NCBI RefSeq assembly: GCF_003591515.1
Contig: NZ_QZCG01000002.1
Span: forward strand, 1-64,000
Direction of reading: 5' to 3'
Length of the DNA: 64,000 nt
Source of the DNA: Paracoccus onubensis
GTDB taxonomy: Bacteria; Pseudomonadota; Alphaproteobacteria; Rhodobacterales; Rhodobacteraceae
Positions 54,808-63,691 of this stretch are shown here, one piece after another. The translations under genes and the position numbers were made by a program. How positions within the stretch are numbered: position 1 is the stretch's first letter; each line of letters starts with the position of its first letter. The notes beneath the pieces are model-generated. The model searched no databases. It saw only the letters and a program-made list of their open reading frames with translations, and had not been told where the DNA came from.

Positions 54808-55878
54808 TCACGCAAGAGCGTCGGCGATGGCTTTTCCGCAGGTCGCCGTATCGGATGTTCCGCCCAGATCACGCGTACGCAAGGCGGGTTCGGACAGCAC
54901 CCGCTCGATGGCGGCCACGATGCCGGCGGCGGCTTCGGGGTGGCCAAGATGATCCAGCATCATCGCGCCCGCCCAGATCTGCCCGACCGGATTGGCGAGG
55001 CCTTTTCCGGCGATATCGGGCGCAGATCCGTGGACCGGCTCGAACAGCGAAGGGAAGGTATGTTCGGGGTTGATATTCGCCGAGGGCGCAATGCCGATGG
55101 TTCCGGTGCAGGCGGGACCGAGATCCGAAAGAATGTCGCCAAACAGATTCGAGGCCACGACGACATCGAAACGATCCGGATGCAGCACGAAAAGTGCGGT
55201 CAGGATGTCGATATGATATTTGTCGACACTGATATCGGGATAGTTCTCGGCCATCTCGGCCACGCGCTCGTCCCAATACGGCATGGTGATCGAGATGCCA
55301 TTCGACTTGGTGGCCGATGTCAGTTTGCCGCCGCGCTTTTTCGCCAGTTCAAAGGCATAGCGCAGGATGCGGTTGACACCTGTACGGGTCATGACCGTTT
55401 CCTGCATGACCAGCTCGCGCTCGGTTCCGGGAAACATCCTGCCACCGATCGACGAATATTCGCCCTCGGTATTCTCGCGCACGATCATCATGTCGATATC
55501 GCCCGGTTCGCGCCCCGCCAATGGCGAGGACACCCCCGGCATCAGACGGGCAGGGCGCAGGCTGACATATTGATCGAACTCGCGTCGGAACTGAATCAGC
55601 GAGCCCCATAGCGAGATATGGTCGGGGACGGTTTCGGGCCAGCCGACGGCGCCAAAATACAGCGCATCATGGCCGCCGATCCGGGTTTTCCAGTCATCGG
55701 GCATCATCTGCCCGTGTTTCGCGTAATAATCGCAAGAGGAAAAATCGAAATCGTCGAAATCGAAACTAAGGCCATAGCGGCGTGCGGCGGCCTCTAATAC
55801 GCGGACGCCTTCGGGCACCACCTCCTTGCCGATGCCGTCACCGGGGATGACGGCGATTTTCATGCGGTTGCTGGTCAT
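54808..55878 (-). CDS. Tartrate dehydrogenase/isopropylmalate-dehydrogenase-family paralogue
   Basis: The 356-aa protein shares fold and signature with its neighbour: AVIPGDGIGKEVVPEGV, FGAVGWPETVPDHISLWG, QYVSLRPARLMPG, MIVRENTEGEYSS and TKSNGISITMPYWDER. The specificity segment differs (SLIQFRREFDQYVSL versus RLPICQGFDQYANV), so it may prefer another 2-hydroxy dicarboxylate such as D-malate. AAGGAG precedes the ATG at 55878. It reads leftward 110 bp before the ttuC-like gene and is divergent from a LysR gene 103 bp away, its likely regulator. Confidence 0.82.
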   Translation of the reverse strand: MTSNRMKIAVIPGDGIGKEVVPEGVRVLEAAARRYGLSFDFDDFDFSSCDYYAKHGQMMPDDWKTRIGGHDALYFGAVGWPETVPDHISLWGSLIQFRREFDQYVSLRPARLMPGVSSPLAGREPGDIDMMIVRENTEGEYSSIGGRMFPGTERELVMQETVMTRTGVNRILRYAFELAKKRGGKLTSATKSNGISITMPYWDERVAEMAENYPDISVDKYHIDILTALFVLHPDRFDVVVASNLFGDILSDLGPACTGTIGIAPSANINPEHTFPSLFEPVHGSAPDIAGKGLANPVGQIWAGAMMLDHLGHPEAAAGIVAAIERVLSEPALRTRDLGGTSDTATCGKAIADALA

Positions 55879-55981
55879 TGGATTCTCCTTGCCTTGGCGG
55901 GCAGAATAACTGCTGATATGAATGCTGGGAATTTCTATATATTCATTTCATTATTGAATCTTGCGAATAAATGGGGCGTTT

Positions 55982-56884
55982 ATGACCGGTGAATCCGACA
56001 TGCAGTTTTTCGCGGTATTAGCACAGCGAAACAGCCTGTCCGAAGCCGCGCTGGAACTGGGGCTGACTGCATCGGCAGTCAGCCGCCGTCTGGCCCGGAT
56101 CGAGGATCGTCTTGGCGTCAGACTGGTGAACCGCACGACACGCCGGTTGAGCCTGACGAGTGAGGGCGAGGCATATCTTGCTGCCTCATTCGACATCATC
56201 AACAGAATCGCGACCGTCGAAGAAGCAATCGCCTCCGCGCGGGGCGAAGCGCAGGGATTGCTGCGGATCAATGCGACCTTTCAGTTCGGGCGGAAACATA
56301 TTGCTCCTGCGGTATCCGCATTTTGTCTCCGGCACCCGAATGTGCAGGTTCAGCTGATCCTGACCGATGCGCCGCTGAACCTCATCGAGGAAGGCTTCGA
56401 CCTGCAGATCCGTTTTGGCGAGCCGACGGCGACACGGCAGGTGATGGGATTGTTGCTGCGCAATCGCCGCCTGCTGGTGGCCTCGCCTGCATATCTTGAA
56501 CGGTTTGGCGCTCCGGAACGGCTGGTGGATCTGACCCGACATTCCTGTATCGTCCTGCGTCAGGAACATGCGGCCTATGATGTCTGGCGCTTCGGCGGCG
56601 ACAAAACCGTACGCGTGATGGGCGGGTTATCCACCAATGACGGGGAAACAGCCGTTACATGGGCGCTGGATGGGCATGGAATCATGTTGCGTTCGGAATG
56701 GGATATTGCCCCTCATGTCCGCTCGGGGCGTCTGCTCGTCGTGCTGCCGCGATATTTTACCCGTGCGGATGTGATGGCCGTTTACCCCGAGCGGCTGAAT
56801 TTATCCGCAAAGGTCCGCCTGTTCATTGATTTTCTGCGCGATCGGATTCGGGCGAAAGCTGACTTGCTTCAACTTCCGGGATAG
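55982..56884 (+). CDS. LysR-family transcriptional regulator
   Basis: The ATG at 55982 gives 300 residues with the N-terminal winged HTH (FAVLAQRNSLSEAALELGLTASAVSRRLARIEDRLG within residues 9-45, then LVNRTTRRLSLT) and a LysR effector domain. It is divergent from the tartrate-dehydrogenase pair and probably controls it. The last 62 bases overlap the 3' end of the convergent LysR gene. Confidence 0.92.
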   Translation: MTGESDMQFFAVLAQRNSLSEAALELGLTASAVSRRLARIEDRLGVRLVNRTTRRLSLTSEGEAYLAASFDIINRIATVEEAIASARGEAQGLLRINATFQFGRKHIAPAVSAFCLRHPNVQVQLILTDAPLNLIEEGFDLQIRFGEPTATRQVMGLLLRNRRLLVASPAYLERFGAPERLVDLTRHSCIVLRQEHAAYDVWRFGGDKTVRVMGGLSTNDGETAVTWALDGHGIMLRSEWDIAPHVRSGRLLVVLPRYFTRADVMAVYPERLNLSAKVRLFIDFLRDRIRAKADLLQLPG

Positions 56885-57788
56885 CTTGAGCTATGCTGCA
56901 CGCAAGTTCCCAAAACTCTTCCGCCATCTCTGGCATGCGGATGCGCGGACGGAACAGGGATATCTGAACCTCTGCTGTCCAGTCCTGCGTGCCCGCGAGG
57001 ATCAGCGGTCCCTGCGGTGCGATATCTGTGCCGACCAGACTTTCAGGAACCCATGCCACGCCCTTGCCATCCGTGGCAAGCGCCTTGAGAACCATCGCCA
57101 GGTGAGAGCTGAACACCGGAGTCAGATGCAACTCGGTTGTCCGGTCAAAGAGATTCGACTGCAGAATCCGCCCCATACCCGATGTCTGCTCGAACATGAT
57201 GGCCGGAACGGGTGCTGCGGCGGATCCCGGCAGGCGATGCAATGGCAACCCGTCATGATCTTTTGCGCTAATGGGAATCAGACGGTCCTGCGCAAGTCCG
57301 ATATGCTGAAAATCGGTTGCCGGCAGATTGATCCGGCTGTCGGGATGATGATGGCATAACAGAAACTGCGCGCGCCCCGACAGCATGATCCTTTCGCATT
57401 CATTCATGTTATCCGACAGTAACCGGATCGGTATGGTCGATGCTGCCGCCCCCAGTTTCTGTACCCATTGGGGAAAGAAGATGAAGGAAAGCGCGTGAGT
57501 CGCGGCAAAGGTCAGCGTTGCGGTCGCGGCGCGGGCCAGTTCCAGTTCCTGTTGAACCCGTTCCAGTCGACGCATCACATCCGCCGCGGCTTCCAGCATG
57601 ATCTCCCCTGTTGGGGTCAGTTTCAGCCGGTGCGTGCTGCGGTCGATCAAGGTCGAACCGCACCATTCCTCCAGCGCGCGGATGCGGCGGCCAAAGGCGG
57701 GCTGCGTGATATGCCGCAACTCGGCGGCGCGCGAAAAATTCAGCACGCGCGCCAGAGCCTGAAAATCGGCAAGAAGATTCGTGTCCAT
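56823..57788 (-). CDS. LysR-family transcriptional regulator
   Basis: The ATG at 57788 gives 321 residues (MDTNLLADFQALARVLNFSR, then QPAFGRRIRALEEW and LIDRSTHRLKLTPTGE for the HTH). The C-terminal effector domain follows. It is divergent from D-tartrate dehydratase (57988), and two palindromes lie between them, so it is the probable tartrate-responsive activator. It overlaps the convergent LysR gene by 62 bp. Confidence 0.92.
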   Translation of the reverse strand: MDTNLLADFQALARVLNFSRAAELRHITQPAFGRRIRALEEWCGSTLIDRSTHRLKLTPTGEIMLEAAADVMRRLERVQQELELARAATATLTFAATHALSFIFFPQWVQKLGAAASTIPIRLLSDNMNECERIMLSGRAQFLLCHHHPDSRINLPATDFQHIGLAQDRLIPISAKDHDGLPLHRLPGSAAAPVPAIMFEQTSGMGRILQSNLFDRTTELHLTPVFSSHLAMVLKALATDGKGVAWVPESLVGTDIAPQGPLILAGTQDWTAEVQISLFRPRIRMPEMAEEFWELACSIAQAIPEVEASQLSPESDRAENQ

Positions 57789-57828
57789 GAGTCCTCGCAC
57801 GGTGCATATATTGCATATCGATAGTACC

Positions 57829-57842
57829 ATTTCAGCTGAAAT
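57829..57842. promoter_or_regulatory. Palindrome in the LysR-tarD intergenic region
   Basis: ATTTCAGCTGAAAT is a perfect 14-bp palindrome 41 bp upstream of the LysR start. It could be an autoregulatory site. Confidence 0.45.
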
Positions 57843-57866
57843 ACAAAAATTTTACTGCTCAAACTA

Positions 57867-57879
57867 TGCCAATATGGCA
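57867..57879. promoter_or_regulatory. Candidate LysR box (T-N11-A) before D-tartrate dehydratase
   Basis: TGCCAATATGGCA is a perfect inverted repeat with a three-base centre and fits T-N11-A, the core of LysR operators. It lies 109 bp before the tarD start, where an activator site is expected. Confidence 0.6.
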
Positions 57880-57987
57880 CTATTATAGCCCTGATCGGCA
57901 TTGGATTTTTCACCCTGCTTTGTCTTAGGAATGGCGGCGATAACGTACCGTTAGACAAATGAATCACATGTCCGGCAGGAGGAAATC

Positions 57988-59151
57988 ATGCGGATCGTCG
58001 ATATTTGCGAAGTAACCAAACCCATCGCGTCACCCATCCGCAACGCCTATATCGATTTCAGCAAGATGACGGCCAGTCTTGTTGCGGTTGTCACCGATGT
58101 GGTGCGTGACGGGCGGCGCGTGGTGGGCTACGGCTTCAACTCCAATGGCCGTTACGGGCAAGGTGGTCTGATCCGCGAACGGTTTCGGGACCGTATTCTT
58201 CAGGCCGATCCCAAGAGCCTGTTGAACGATGCCGGCAGTAATCTTGACCCGCATCGGATCTGGGCGGCGATGATGGCGAATGAAAAGCCGGGCGGACATG
58301 GCGAACGCTCGGTCGCGGTGGGCACGATCGATATGGCGGTTTGGGATGCGGTGGCCAAGATCGAAGGCAAGCCGCTGTTCCGGCTGCTGGCAGAGATGAA
58401 CGGGCGCGAGGCGAATCCAAAGGTCTTTGTCTACGCGGCAGGTGGTTATTATTATCCGGGAAAGGATAACAACGCGCTTCGCGCCGAAATGCGCGGCTAT
58501 CTTGATCGCGGCTATAATGTCGTGAAAATGAAGATCGGCGGTGCCTCCATCGATGAAGACCGCAGCAGGATCGAAGCGGTACTGGACGAGATCGGGCCGG
58601 ATGCGCAACTGGCGGTAGACGCGAATGGCCGTTTTGATCTGGAAACCGGGATCGTCTATGCCAAGATGCTGCGCGACTATCCGCTGTTCTGGTACGAGGA
58701 AATCGGTGATCCGCTGGATTACGCGTTGCAGGCGGCGATCTCGGAATTCTACGATCCGCCGATGGCAACCGGAGAGAATCTGTTCTCTCATCAGGATGCG
58801 CGCAATCTGCTGCGCTATGGCGGCATGCGGCCGGACCGTGACTGGCTGCAATTCGACTGTGCGCTGTCCTATGGGCTGGTCGAATATCTGCGGACGCTGG
58901 ATGTGCTGCATCAATTTGGCTGGTCTCCCTCCCGCTGTATTCCGCATGGCGGGCACCAGATGTCGCTGAACATCGCGGCTGGTTTGGGGTTGGGCGGGAA
59001 TGAAAGCTATCCCGACCTGTTCCAGCCCTATGGCGGGTTTCCGGATGGGGTAAAGGTTGAAGACGGGCATATCGTCATGCCCGATCTTCCCGGCATTGGG
59101 TTCGAGGGTAAATCCGACCTGATCACGGTCATGCGCGAACTGGCGGAGTAA
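57988..59151 (+). CDS. tarD: D(-)-tartrate dehydratase (enolase superfamily)
   Basis: The 387-aa protein is of the mandelate racemase type and closely resembles the characterised D-tartrate dehydratase of Bradyrhizobium, which forms oxaloacetate from D-tartrate. Matching blocks include NGRYGQGGLIRERF, GERSVAVGTIDMAVWDAVAK and FDCALSYGL. Predicted catalytic residues are Lys182 in VKMKIGG, metal ligands Asp211 (VDANG), Glu237 (WYEE) and Glu263 (TGEN), and His320 (IPHGGH), all at the expected spacing. The start at 57988 follows AGGAGG. Neighbouring dehydrogenases act on other tartrate isomers. Confidence 0.93.
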   Translation: MRIVDICEVTKPIASPIRNAYIDFSKMTASLVAVVTDVVRDGRRVVGYGFNSNGRYGQGGLIRERFRDRILQADPKSLLNDAGSNLDPHRIWAAMMANEKPGGHGERSVAVGTIDMAVWDAVAKIEGKPLFRLLAEMNGREANPKVFVYAAGGYYYPGKDNNALRAEMRGYLDRGYNVVKMKIGGASIDEDRSRIEAVLDEIGPDAQLAVDANGRFDLETGIVYAKMLRDYPLFWYEEIGDPLDYALQAAISEFYDPPMATGENLFSHQDARNLLRYGGMRPDRDWLQFDCALSYGLVEYLRTLDVLHQFGWSPSRCIPHGGHQMSLNIAAGLGLGGNESYPDLFQPYGGFPDGVKVEDGHIVMPDLPGIGFEGKSDLITVMRELAE

Positions 59152-59350
59152 CGGGCTTAAAGACATTCTGCCGGATATCCGTAATCCTGCTGAGCTGAAT
59201 GACTGCTACCGTCACGAAACTCCCGTCCGACCTTTGATCTCCGAGCGCCTTTCCTCAATCCTTATCGGATCATATAGGTGATAGCGATCATGATCGGACA
59301 TGCCCGCATGTTCCGACCGATGACAAGAGCCCCGATTGGTCCTCGCGCCG

Positions 59351-59409
59351 GGCCGTTCCCCTGCGTGGATGCGAACGGCCCCATGCTATGCCAAGTGGTT
59401 TCTTGGCAT
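59351..59409. repeat. Two adjacent hairpins between tarD and tRNA-Cys
   Basis: The first hairpin is GGCCGTTC/GAACGGCC (59351-59380, 14-base loop) and the second is ATGCCAAG/CTTGGCAT (59388-59409, six-base loop), both with perfect eight-base stems. They may end tarD or tRNA transcripts or form a small structured RNA. A clear T tract is missing; TTTCCTT follows the second on the plus strand. Otherwise the 287-bp gap holds no gene that I can see. Confidence 0.55.
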
Positions 59410-59438
59410 TTCCTTAATCCAATGATGTCAATGTGATT

Positions 59439-59512
59439 TGGAGGTGGGTACCGGAATCGAACCGGTCTTCACGGATTTGCAATCCGGTGCGTAACCACTC
59501 CGCCAACCCACC
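59439..59512 (-). tRNA. tRNA-Cys(GCA)
   Basis: The acceptor stem GGTGGGT pairs with ACCCACC, followed by discriminator T and an encoded CCA. The anticodon loop TTGCAAA carries GCA, and the T arm has CCGGTTCGATTCCGG. U73 with anticodon GCA is the hallmark of Cys tRNA. Length is 74 with CCA. Confidence 0.97.
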
Positions 59513-59638
59513 GCCGTCGAGAGTGCGTCTCCGATAAAGGATTGGTGGGCGGCGTGCAAGTCTGGAATGACTGGCGTTGCCCACCTATGTGAAACGTGGC
59601 AATAAGCCACGAGAACTGGTCGAGCAGGGGTTCTGACG

Positions 59639-60292
59639 ATGATCGATTTTGCCGCGCGGCGCACCATGATGGTGGATACGCAGGTTCGCCCGAATGATGT
59701 AACCAAGTTCCCGGTGATTGAAGCCATGCTGGCGATTCCCCGGGAGGAATTCGTGCCTCCGTCGTTGCGCGACGTTGCCTATTCCGGCGAGAACCTGACT
59801 GTCGGCGAAGGTCGCGTCATGCTTGAGCCGCGGACGCTGGCGAAACTTGTCGATATGCTGGATATCGAGCCTGACGATCTGGTACTCGATATTGCCAGCG
59901 GTTACGGCTACTCGGCCGCTGTCATCGCCCGCATGTCGGAAGCGGTCGTCGCCATCGAGGACGACACCGACATGGCGCAAGAGGCGGAAAAGCGCCTTGC
60001 CGATGCCGGGGTATTCAATGTTGCCGCGCTTCATGGTGATCTGACGGAAGGGAACGCCAGGCAGGGGCCTTATGACGTCATCCTGATCGAGGGTGCGGTC
60101 GAAGAGGTGCCGGAAACGATCCTGGATCAGCTTAAGGAGGGCGGGCGAATCGGCGCGATATTCATGGAAGGCTCGCTTGGGGTCGCCCGGATCGGGCATC
60201 GCCTGAACGGACGGATCAACTGGCGCTACGCATTCAACGCCCACGCGCCCGTTTTGCGGGCCTTTACAAAAGAACGGGGGTTCAGCCTGTGA
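59639..60292 (+). CDS. Protein-L-isoaspartate O-methyltransferase family protein
   Basis: The 217-aa protein has the PCMT pattern: [15 protein letters not shown] at the front, REEFVPP, then [17 protein letters not shown] (SAM motif I) near 84 and [16 protein letters not shown] near 140. In true PCMTs the early loop carries a Ser/Thr pair with GHGQTIS; here the corresponding place reads GEGRVML, so substrate use may differ. Its stop overlaps the TolC gene start (GTGA), an arrangement I associate with Rhodobacteraceae. A second, canonical pcm lies at the right edge. Confidence 0.82.
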   Translation: MIDFAARRTMMVDTQVRPNDVTKFPVIEAMLAIPREEFVPPSLRDVAYSGENLTVGEGRVMLEPRTLAKLVDMLDIEPDDLVLDIASGYGYSAAVIARMSEAVVAIEDDTDMAQEAEKRLADAGVFNVAALHGDLTEGNARQGPYDVILIEGAVEEVPETILDQLKEGGRIGAIFMEGSLGVARIGHRLNGRINWRYAFNAHAPVLRAFTKERGFSL

Positions 60293-61698
60293 AAATTATT
60301 CCCAATCTCGGGCGGGTGGCAGCAGCCGTGACGTTTTCGGTCAGCCTTGCCCTTCCGGCGGCAGCCGATTCTCTGGCCGACGCGATGGTTTCCGCCTATC
60401 GAAGCTCTGCCCTGATCGAACAGAACCGTGCGGTTCTGCGGGCCGCGGATGAGGATGTTGCCAGTTCCGTGGCACAGCTTCGCCCGGTTCTGCAATGGGT
60501 GGCAAGCCACCAGATCAGCCGTACCGAAGGCAATCATGGCAGCATTCGTTCCAGTTCGCTGATGATCGGGGCCGAGATTCCGCTTTATGACTGGGGCCGC
60601 TCGCAATTGGCGATCGATGCCGCGAAAGAGCAGGTGCTTGCCACGCGGCAGGCTTTGGTCGGGATTGAGCAGGATGTTCTGCTTCAGGCGACGAATGCTT
60701 TCTTTTCCGTGCGTCAGGCGACCGAGCAGGTCGCGTTGCAGGAAAATTCCGTCCGGGTGCTTGGTCAGGAACGTCAGGCGGCGCAGGACCGTTTCGATGT
60801 CGGTGAGATCACGGTGACGGATGTTTCGCTGGCCGAAGCCCGGCTGGCCGCATCGCGGGCGGCGCTGGCTGCCGCTGAAGGCGATCTGGAGGTTGCGCAG
60901 GAACAATATCTGGCGGCAACCGGCAAGCAGCCCGGCACATTGGCCGCTCCTCCGCCATTGCCGACACTGCCCGCAAATGTCGAGGCGGCGCGGGCGGTTG
61001 CCCAGAAGAACCATCCAGCGATCAAGCAGGCGCAGCGTATGGCCGCGGCGGCAGAACTGGGGGTTGCCGCGGCGGGGGCCGAGCGCAACCCGAATCTTTC
61101 GGCAAATGCGCAGGTCGGTGTGGGTCGCGATTACGAGCGGGATACCTTTACTGGATCAGGGGATTATGAAACCCGGGGGACTGCCTCGGTCGGTCTGGAG
61201 CTTAGTCAGACAATCTATTCCGGAGGCCGTTTGCCCGCAGAGCATCGCAAGGCCATGGCCTCGCGCGATGAAGCGCGGGCGGTGCTGTTGAACACGGCGC
61301 GAGACGTCAATGAACAGGTCGGAACCGCCTGGGCCAATATCTCGGTGGCCGGCGCACAGCTTGGTGCGATCGACGAACAGATCGCGGCCGCGCAGCAGGC
61401 ATATGAAGGCGTGCGCGAAGAGGCTCAGCTTGGGGCCCGGACAACGCTGGACGTGCTTGATGCAGAACAGTCACTTCTGGAGGCGCGGGCCGACAAGATT
61501 TCCGCAGAGGCCAATCTTCAGTTAGCACATTATCAACTTTTGGCCGCTATGGGTTTGCTTACGGTAGAAGACCTTAAGCTGGGAATTCCCACATATGACC
61601 CATCGGAATACTATAAATCGGTACGCGACGCGCCTTACACCAGCAAGCAGGGTGAAAGCCTGGACCGCGTCCTGCGCGCAATCGGGCGCGAAAACTGA
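60289..61698 (+). CDS. tolC: TolC-family outer membrane channel
   Basis: The product has 469 residues from a GTG at 60289. A Sec signal peptide is visible ([16 protein letters not shown] with cleavage near AAA-DS at 25). Two repeated OEP units follow, with long helices ([20 protein letters not shown] near 145 and [17 protein letters not shown] near 350) and the [18 protein letters not shown] motif near 385. It forms the trimeric exit channel for type I secretion and drug efflux. It is the only such gene here and may serve the exporter at 14460-17503. Confidence 0.93.
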   Translation: MKIIPNLGRVAAAVTFSVSLALPAAADSLADAMVSAYRSSALIEQNRAVLRAADEDVASSVAQLRPVLQWVASHQISRTEGNHGSIRSSSLMIGAEIPLYDWGRSQLAIDAAKEQVLATRQALVGIEQDVLLQATNAFFSVRQATEQVALQENSVRVLGQERQAAQDRFDVGEITVTDVSLAEARLAASRAALAAAEGDLEVAQEQYLAATGKQPGTLAAPPPLPTLPANVEAARAVAQKNHPAIKQAQRMAAAAELGVAAAGAERNPNLSANAQVGVGRDYERDTFTGSGDYETRGTASVGLELSQTIYSGGRLPAEHRKAMASRDEARAVLLNTARDVNEQVGTAWANISVAGAQLGAIDEQIAAAQQAYEGVREEAQLGARTTLDVLDAEQSLLEARADKISAEANLQLAHYQLLAAMGLLTVEDLKLGIPTYDPSEYYKSVRDAPYTSKQGESLDRVLRAIGREN

Positions 61699-61705
61699 TA
61701 TCGGG

Positions 61706-61728
61706 GCCACGCGCTGTCTGCGCGTGGC
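61706..61728 (+). terminator. Terminator-like hairpin after tolC
   Basis: GCCACGCGC and GCGCGTGGC form a perfect nine-base stem with a five-base loop, seven bases after the tolC stop. TGTTTTG follows about ten bases on. It separates tolC from the PopZ-like gene. Confidence 0.65.
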
Positions 61729-61749
61729 TGACACCTGTTTTGTCCAGAA

Positions 61750-62463
61750 ATGCGCCTTGTGATGTCACGGGGCAGGCAAAAAAACCGCACCTCCTTGTCC
61801 GGGCGAGCAAAGCGTGACGGGGCGATAGCCTCGCAGACGGTTATTGAACAACCCGTGACAGACGGTTCGCCGCAGGCGGCGGACAGGTCAGCGGGTCCGA
61901 AATGGCCGGTTTGGCTGGTTGGAAAAAACCCGGAACATAACGGAAATGAAGCCATCGGCCGGGATGCGTCCGCCGCCGATGTTGTCACGGACAGTCTGTC
62001 CGATGACCCAGTCGGTGATGCCCGGGCGAATGCCGTACTGAATTCCTGCAACGAAATTGAAGAACCCGCATCATCTTTGCGCGATGAGAACAAGAATGTT
62101 CGCCCGTTCCGTGCGGGCGTTGTGAATGACGGCACTGACATAAGAGAGGAAAGCCAGATGCAGACGGCAAAACAACTGACCCCCGTTTCCGAAACCGAAG
62201 AGATGGAAAAAATCGATCTGCGTGACCGGGTCGCGCTAAAGGAAGGCGCGGGCGACAAGGGGCAGAAAAGCGCCTCGGCCAGCATGGCATCGCTTTTCGG
62301 CCCGGTGATCGAAGACGATGTCAAAGGCGTGCGCAGCCAGATTCGCGAAATGATCCAAAGCGAATTGCAGGGCGAATTGGGAGAGCGGTTTTCCCGCAAC
62401 CTGCGTATCGTGATCCGGCGCGAGATTGCGGCCGCGGTTGACGATCAGTTCGACCGACTCTGA
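61750..62463 (+). CDS. PopZ/DUF2497-like protein
   Basis: The 237-aa protein is acidic and low in complexity until about 170, and ends with a helical segment (QIREMIQSELQGELGERFSRN, then IRREIAAAVDDQF). This end is like that of a Rhodobacteraceae family encoded after tolC and related to the PopZ/DUF2497 group. The usual N-terminal DVLSSIRRLV-type helix of that family is not seen, so the N terminus is divergent or lost. Starts at 61750 or 61762 are possible. A polar or scaffold function is inferred only. Confidence 0.55.
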   Translation: MRLVMSRGRQKNRTSLSGRAKRDGAIASQTVIEQPVTDGSPQAADRSAGPKWPVWLVGKNPEHNGNEAIGRDASAADVVTDSLSDDPVGDARANAVLNSCNEIEEPASSLRDENKNVRPFRAGVVNDGTDIREESQMQTAKQLTPVSETEEMEKIDLRDRVALKEGAGDKGQKSASASMASLFGPVIEDDVKGVRSQIREMIQSELQGELGERFSRNLRIVIRREIAAAVDDQFDRL

Positions 62464-62506
62464 GCAGGCATGGCGCCGCCCGATCCCGTGACCGGGCGGT
62501 TTGCCA

Positions 62507-63655
62507 TCAGTTCAGGTAATCTTCCGGGTTCACACTGTTATAACCGCGGCGGACCTCGAAATGAACCACGCCACTGCTGCCCGATGTGCCCATCGCCTGA
62601 CCGCTGCTGACTGAATCGCCCTTGGACACACTGAGTTCGTCCAGACCGGTATAGACCGTCATCAGCCCGTCATTGTGACGCACCACCACGATCGGCACGC
62701 CGCTTGTGTCGCGGGTAACGGCGGCGACCTGTCCCGCCCCGGCTGCCTTGACCGATGTGCCAGCGGGCGCGGAAATGTCGATCCCCTCATTCTTGCCCTT
62801 TTCATAGACCCGGATGATCGAGCCCGAAGCGGGCATGCTGAAGCGACCGTTGCCCGAGGCGCCCGTCCGCGTCGCACCCAGATCCGGTGTGTCGGTCGCA
62901 GGCCCCGGCTCCGAGGCGGGATCGGTCTTTTCGTCCGGCAGAGGGGCCGCCGCCGAAGGCGGGCGCGGAGTGGGGCTGCCGCTGCCCGGTGCGGTGGTCC
63001 CTGTTCCGGCAGCCGGAGCGGCTTGGCCCTTGACCGGGATCATCAGCCTTTGACCGACCCGCAATTGCATATCCGATGGCAATCCGTTCCAGGACGCCAG
63101 ATCCTGCACATTAACCCCGTATTTGCGGGCGATCGACCACGCGGTTTCGCCAGAAGCGACCTGATGCTGCTGCGGTTGCTCGCCTTTGGGCGCGGCAGCC
63201 TGTTGTTCGCCTTCCATGCCCGGCACGTCCGGCTTGGCGATGCCCTGGCCCGCGAATGGATCAGACACCTGCCCGGTGCTGCTGATGATGCCGCCCTGAA
63301 CCTGTGTGCCGCCGGGAACGCTGCGGGGCAGGACCAGAACCGCACCTTGTTGCAGCGTGGCGCTGGCAGGCAATGCATTGTAGCGAGCCAGTTCCTCGGC
63401 GCCCAGCCCGATCCGCGACGCGACGCTGGCCGGCGTGTCGCCGGATCTGGCAACCACAACCTGATAATCGCGGAAGGTGATCAATCCGCGGCTGTCCGGT
63501 TGCGGGCGCGGCACGGCCTTGGCCGCAGCATCTGCCGTGCTCAATGCACCGGGAACCCAACCACGCAGATCCGGATCAAAACCATTCGGACCGCAAGAGG
63601 AAAGCAGGGCAATTACCATAGATGTGCCCGCCAAGTACCTGAAATTTCTGCTCAT
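62507..63655 (-). CDS. nlpD: NlpD-like lipoprotein with LysM and degenerate M23 domains
   Basis: The 382-aa protein has a lipoprotein signal ending LLSSC (Cys21). Two LysM modules follow (about 64-110 and 163-207, HQVASGETAWSIARKYGVNVQ), then a Pro/Ala/Gly linker and a LytM/M23 domain from about 270. The first zinc ligand region reads KNEGIDIS, where active enzymes have His before GID, so it is probably a non-catalytic amidase activator like NlpD or EnvC. The last motif HFEVR is present. It lies next to pcm, as in many proteobacteria. Confidence 0.88.
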   Translation of the reverse strand: MSRNFRYLAGTSMVIALLSSCGPNGFDPDLRGWVPGALSTADAAAKAVPRPQPDSRGLITFRDYQVVVARSGDTPASVASRIGLGAEELARYNALPASATLQQGAVLVLPRSVPGGTQVQGGIISSTGQVSDPFAGQGIAKPDVPGMEGEQQAAAPKGEQPQQHQVASGETAWSIARKYGVNVQDLASWNGLPSDMQLRVGQRLMIPVKGQAAPAAGTGTTAPGSGSPTPRPPSAAAPLPDEKTDPASEPGPATDTPDLGATRTGASGNGRFSMPASGSIIRVYEKGKNEGIDISAPAGTSVKAAGAGQVAAVTRDTSGVPIVVVRHNDGLMTVYTGLDELSVSKGDSVSSGQAMGTSGSSGVVHFEVRRGYNSVNPEDYLN

Positions 63656-63691
63656 TCTAAAATCCTCAACCTGTATCCGCCCGAACGGGGG

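Noticed and set aside
59439..59512. tRNA-Cys as a possible integration site
   Set aside because: No integrase, direct repeat of the tRNA end or mobile gene was seen within the window.
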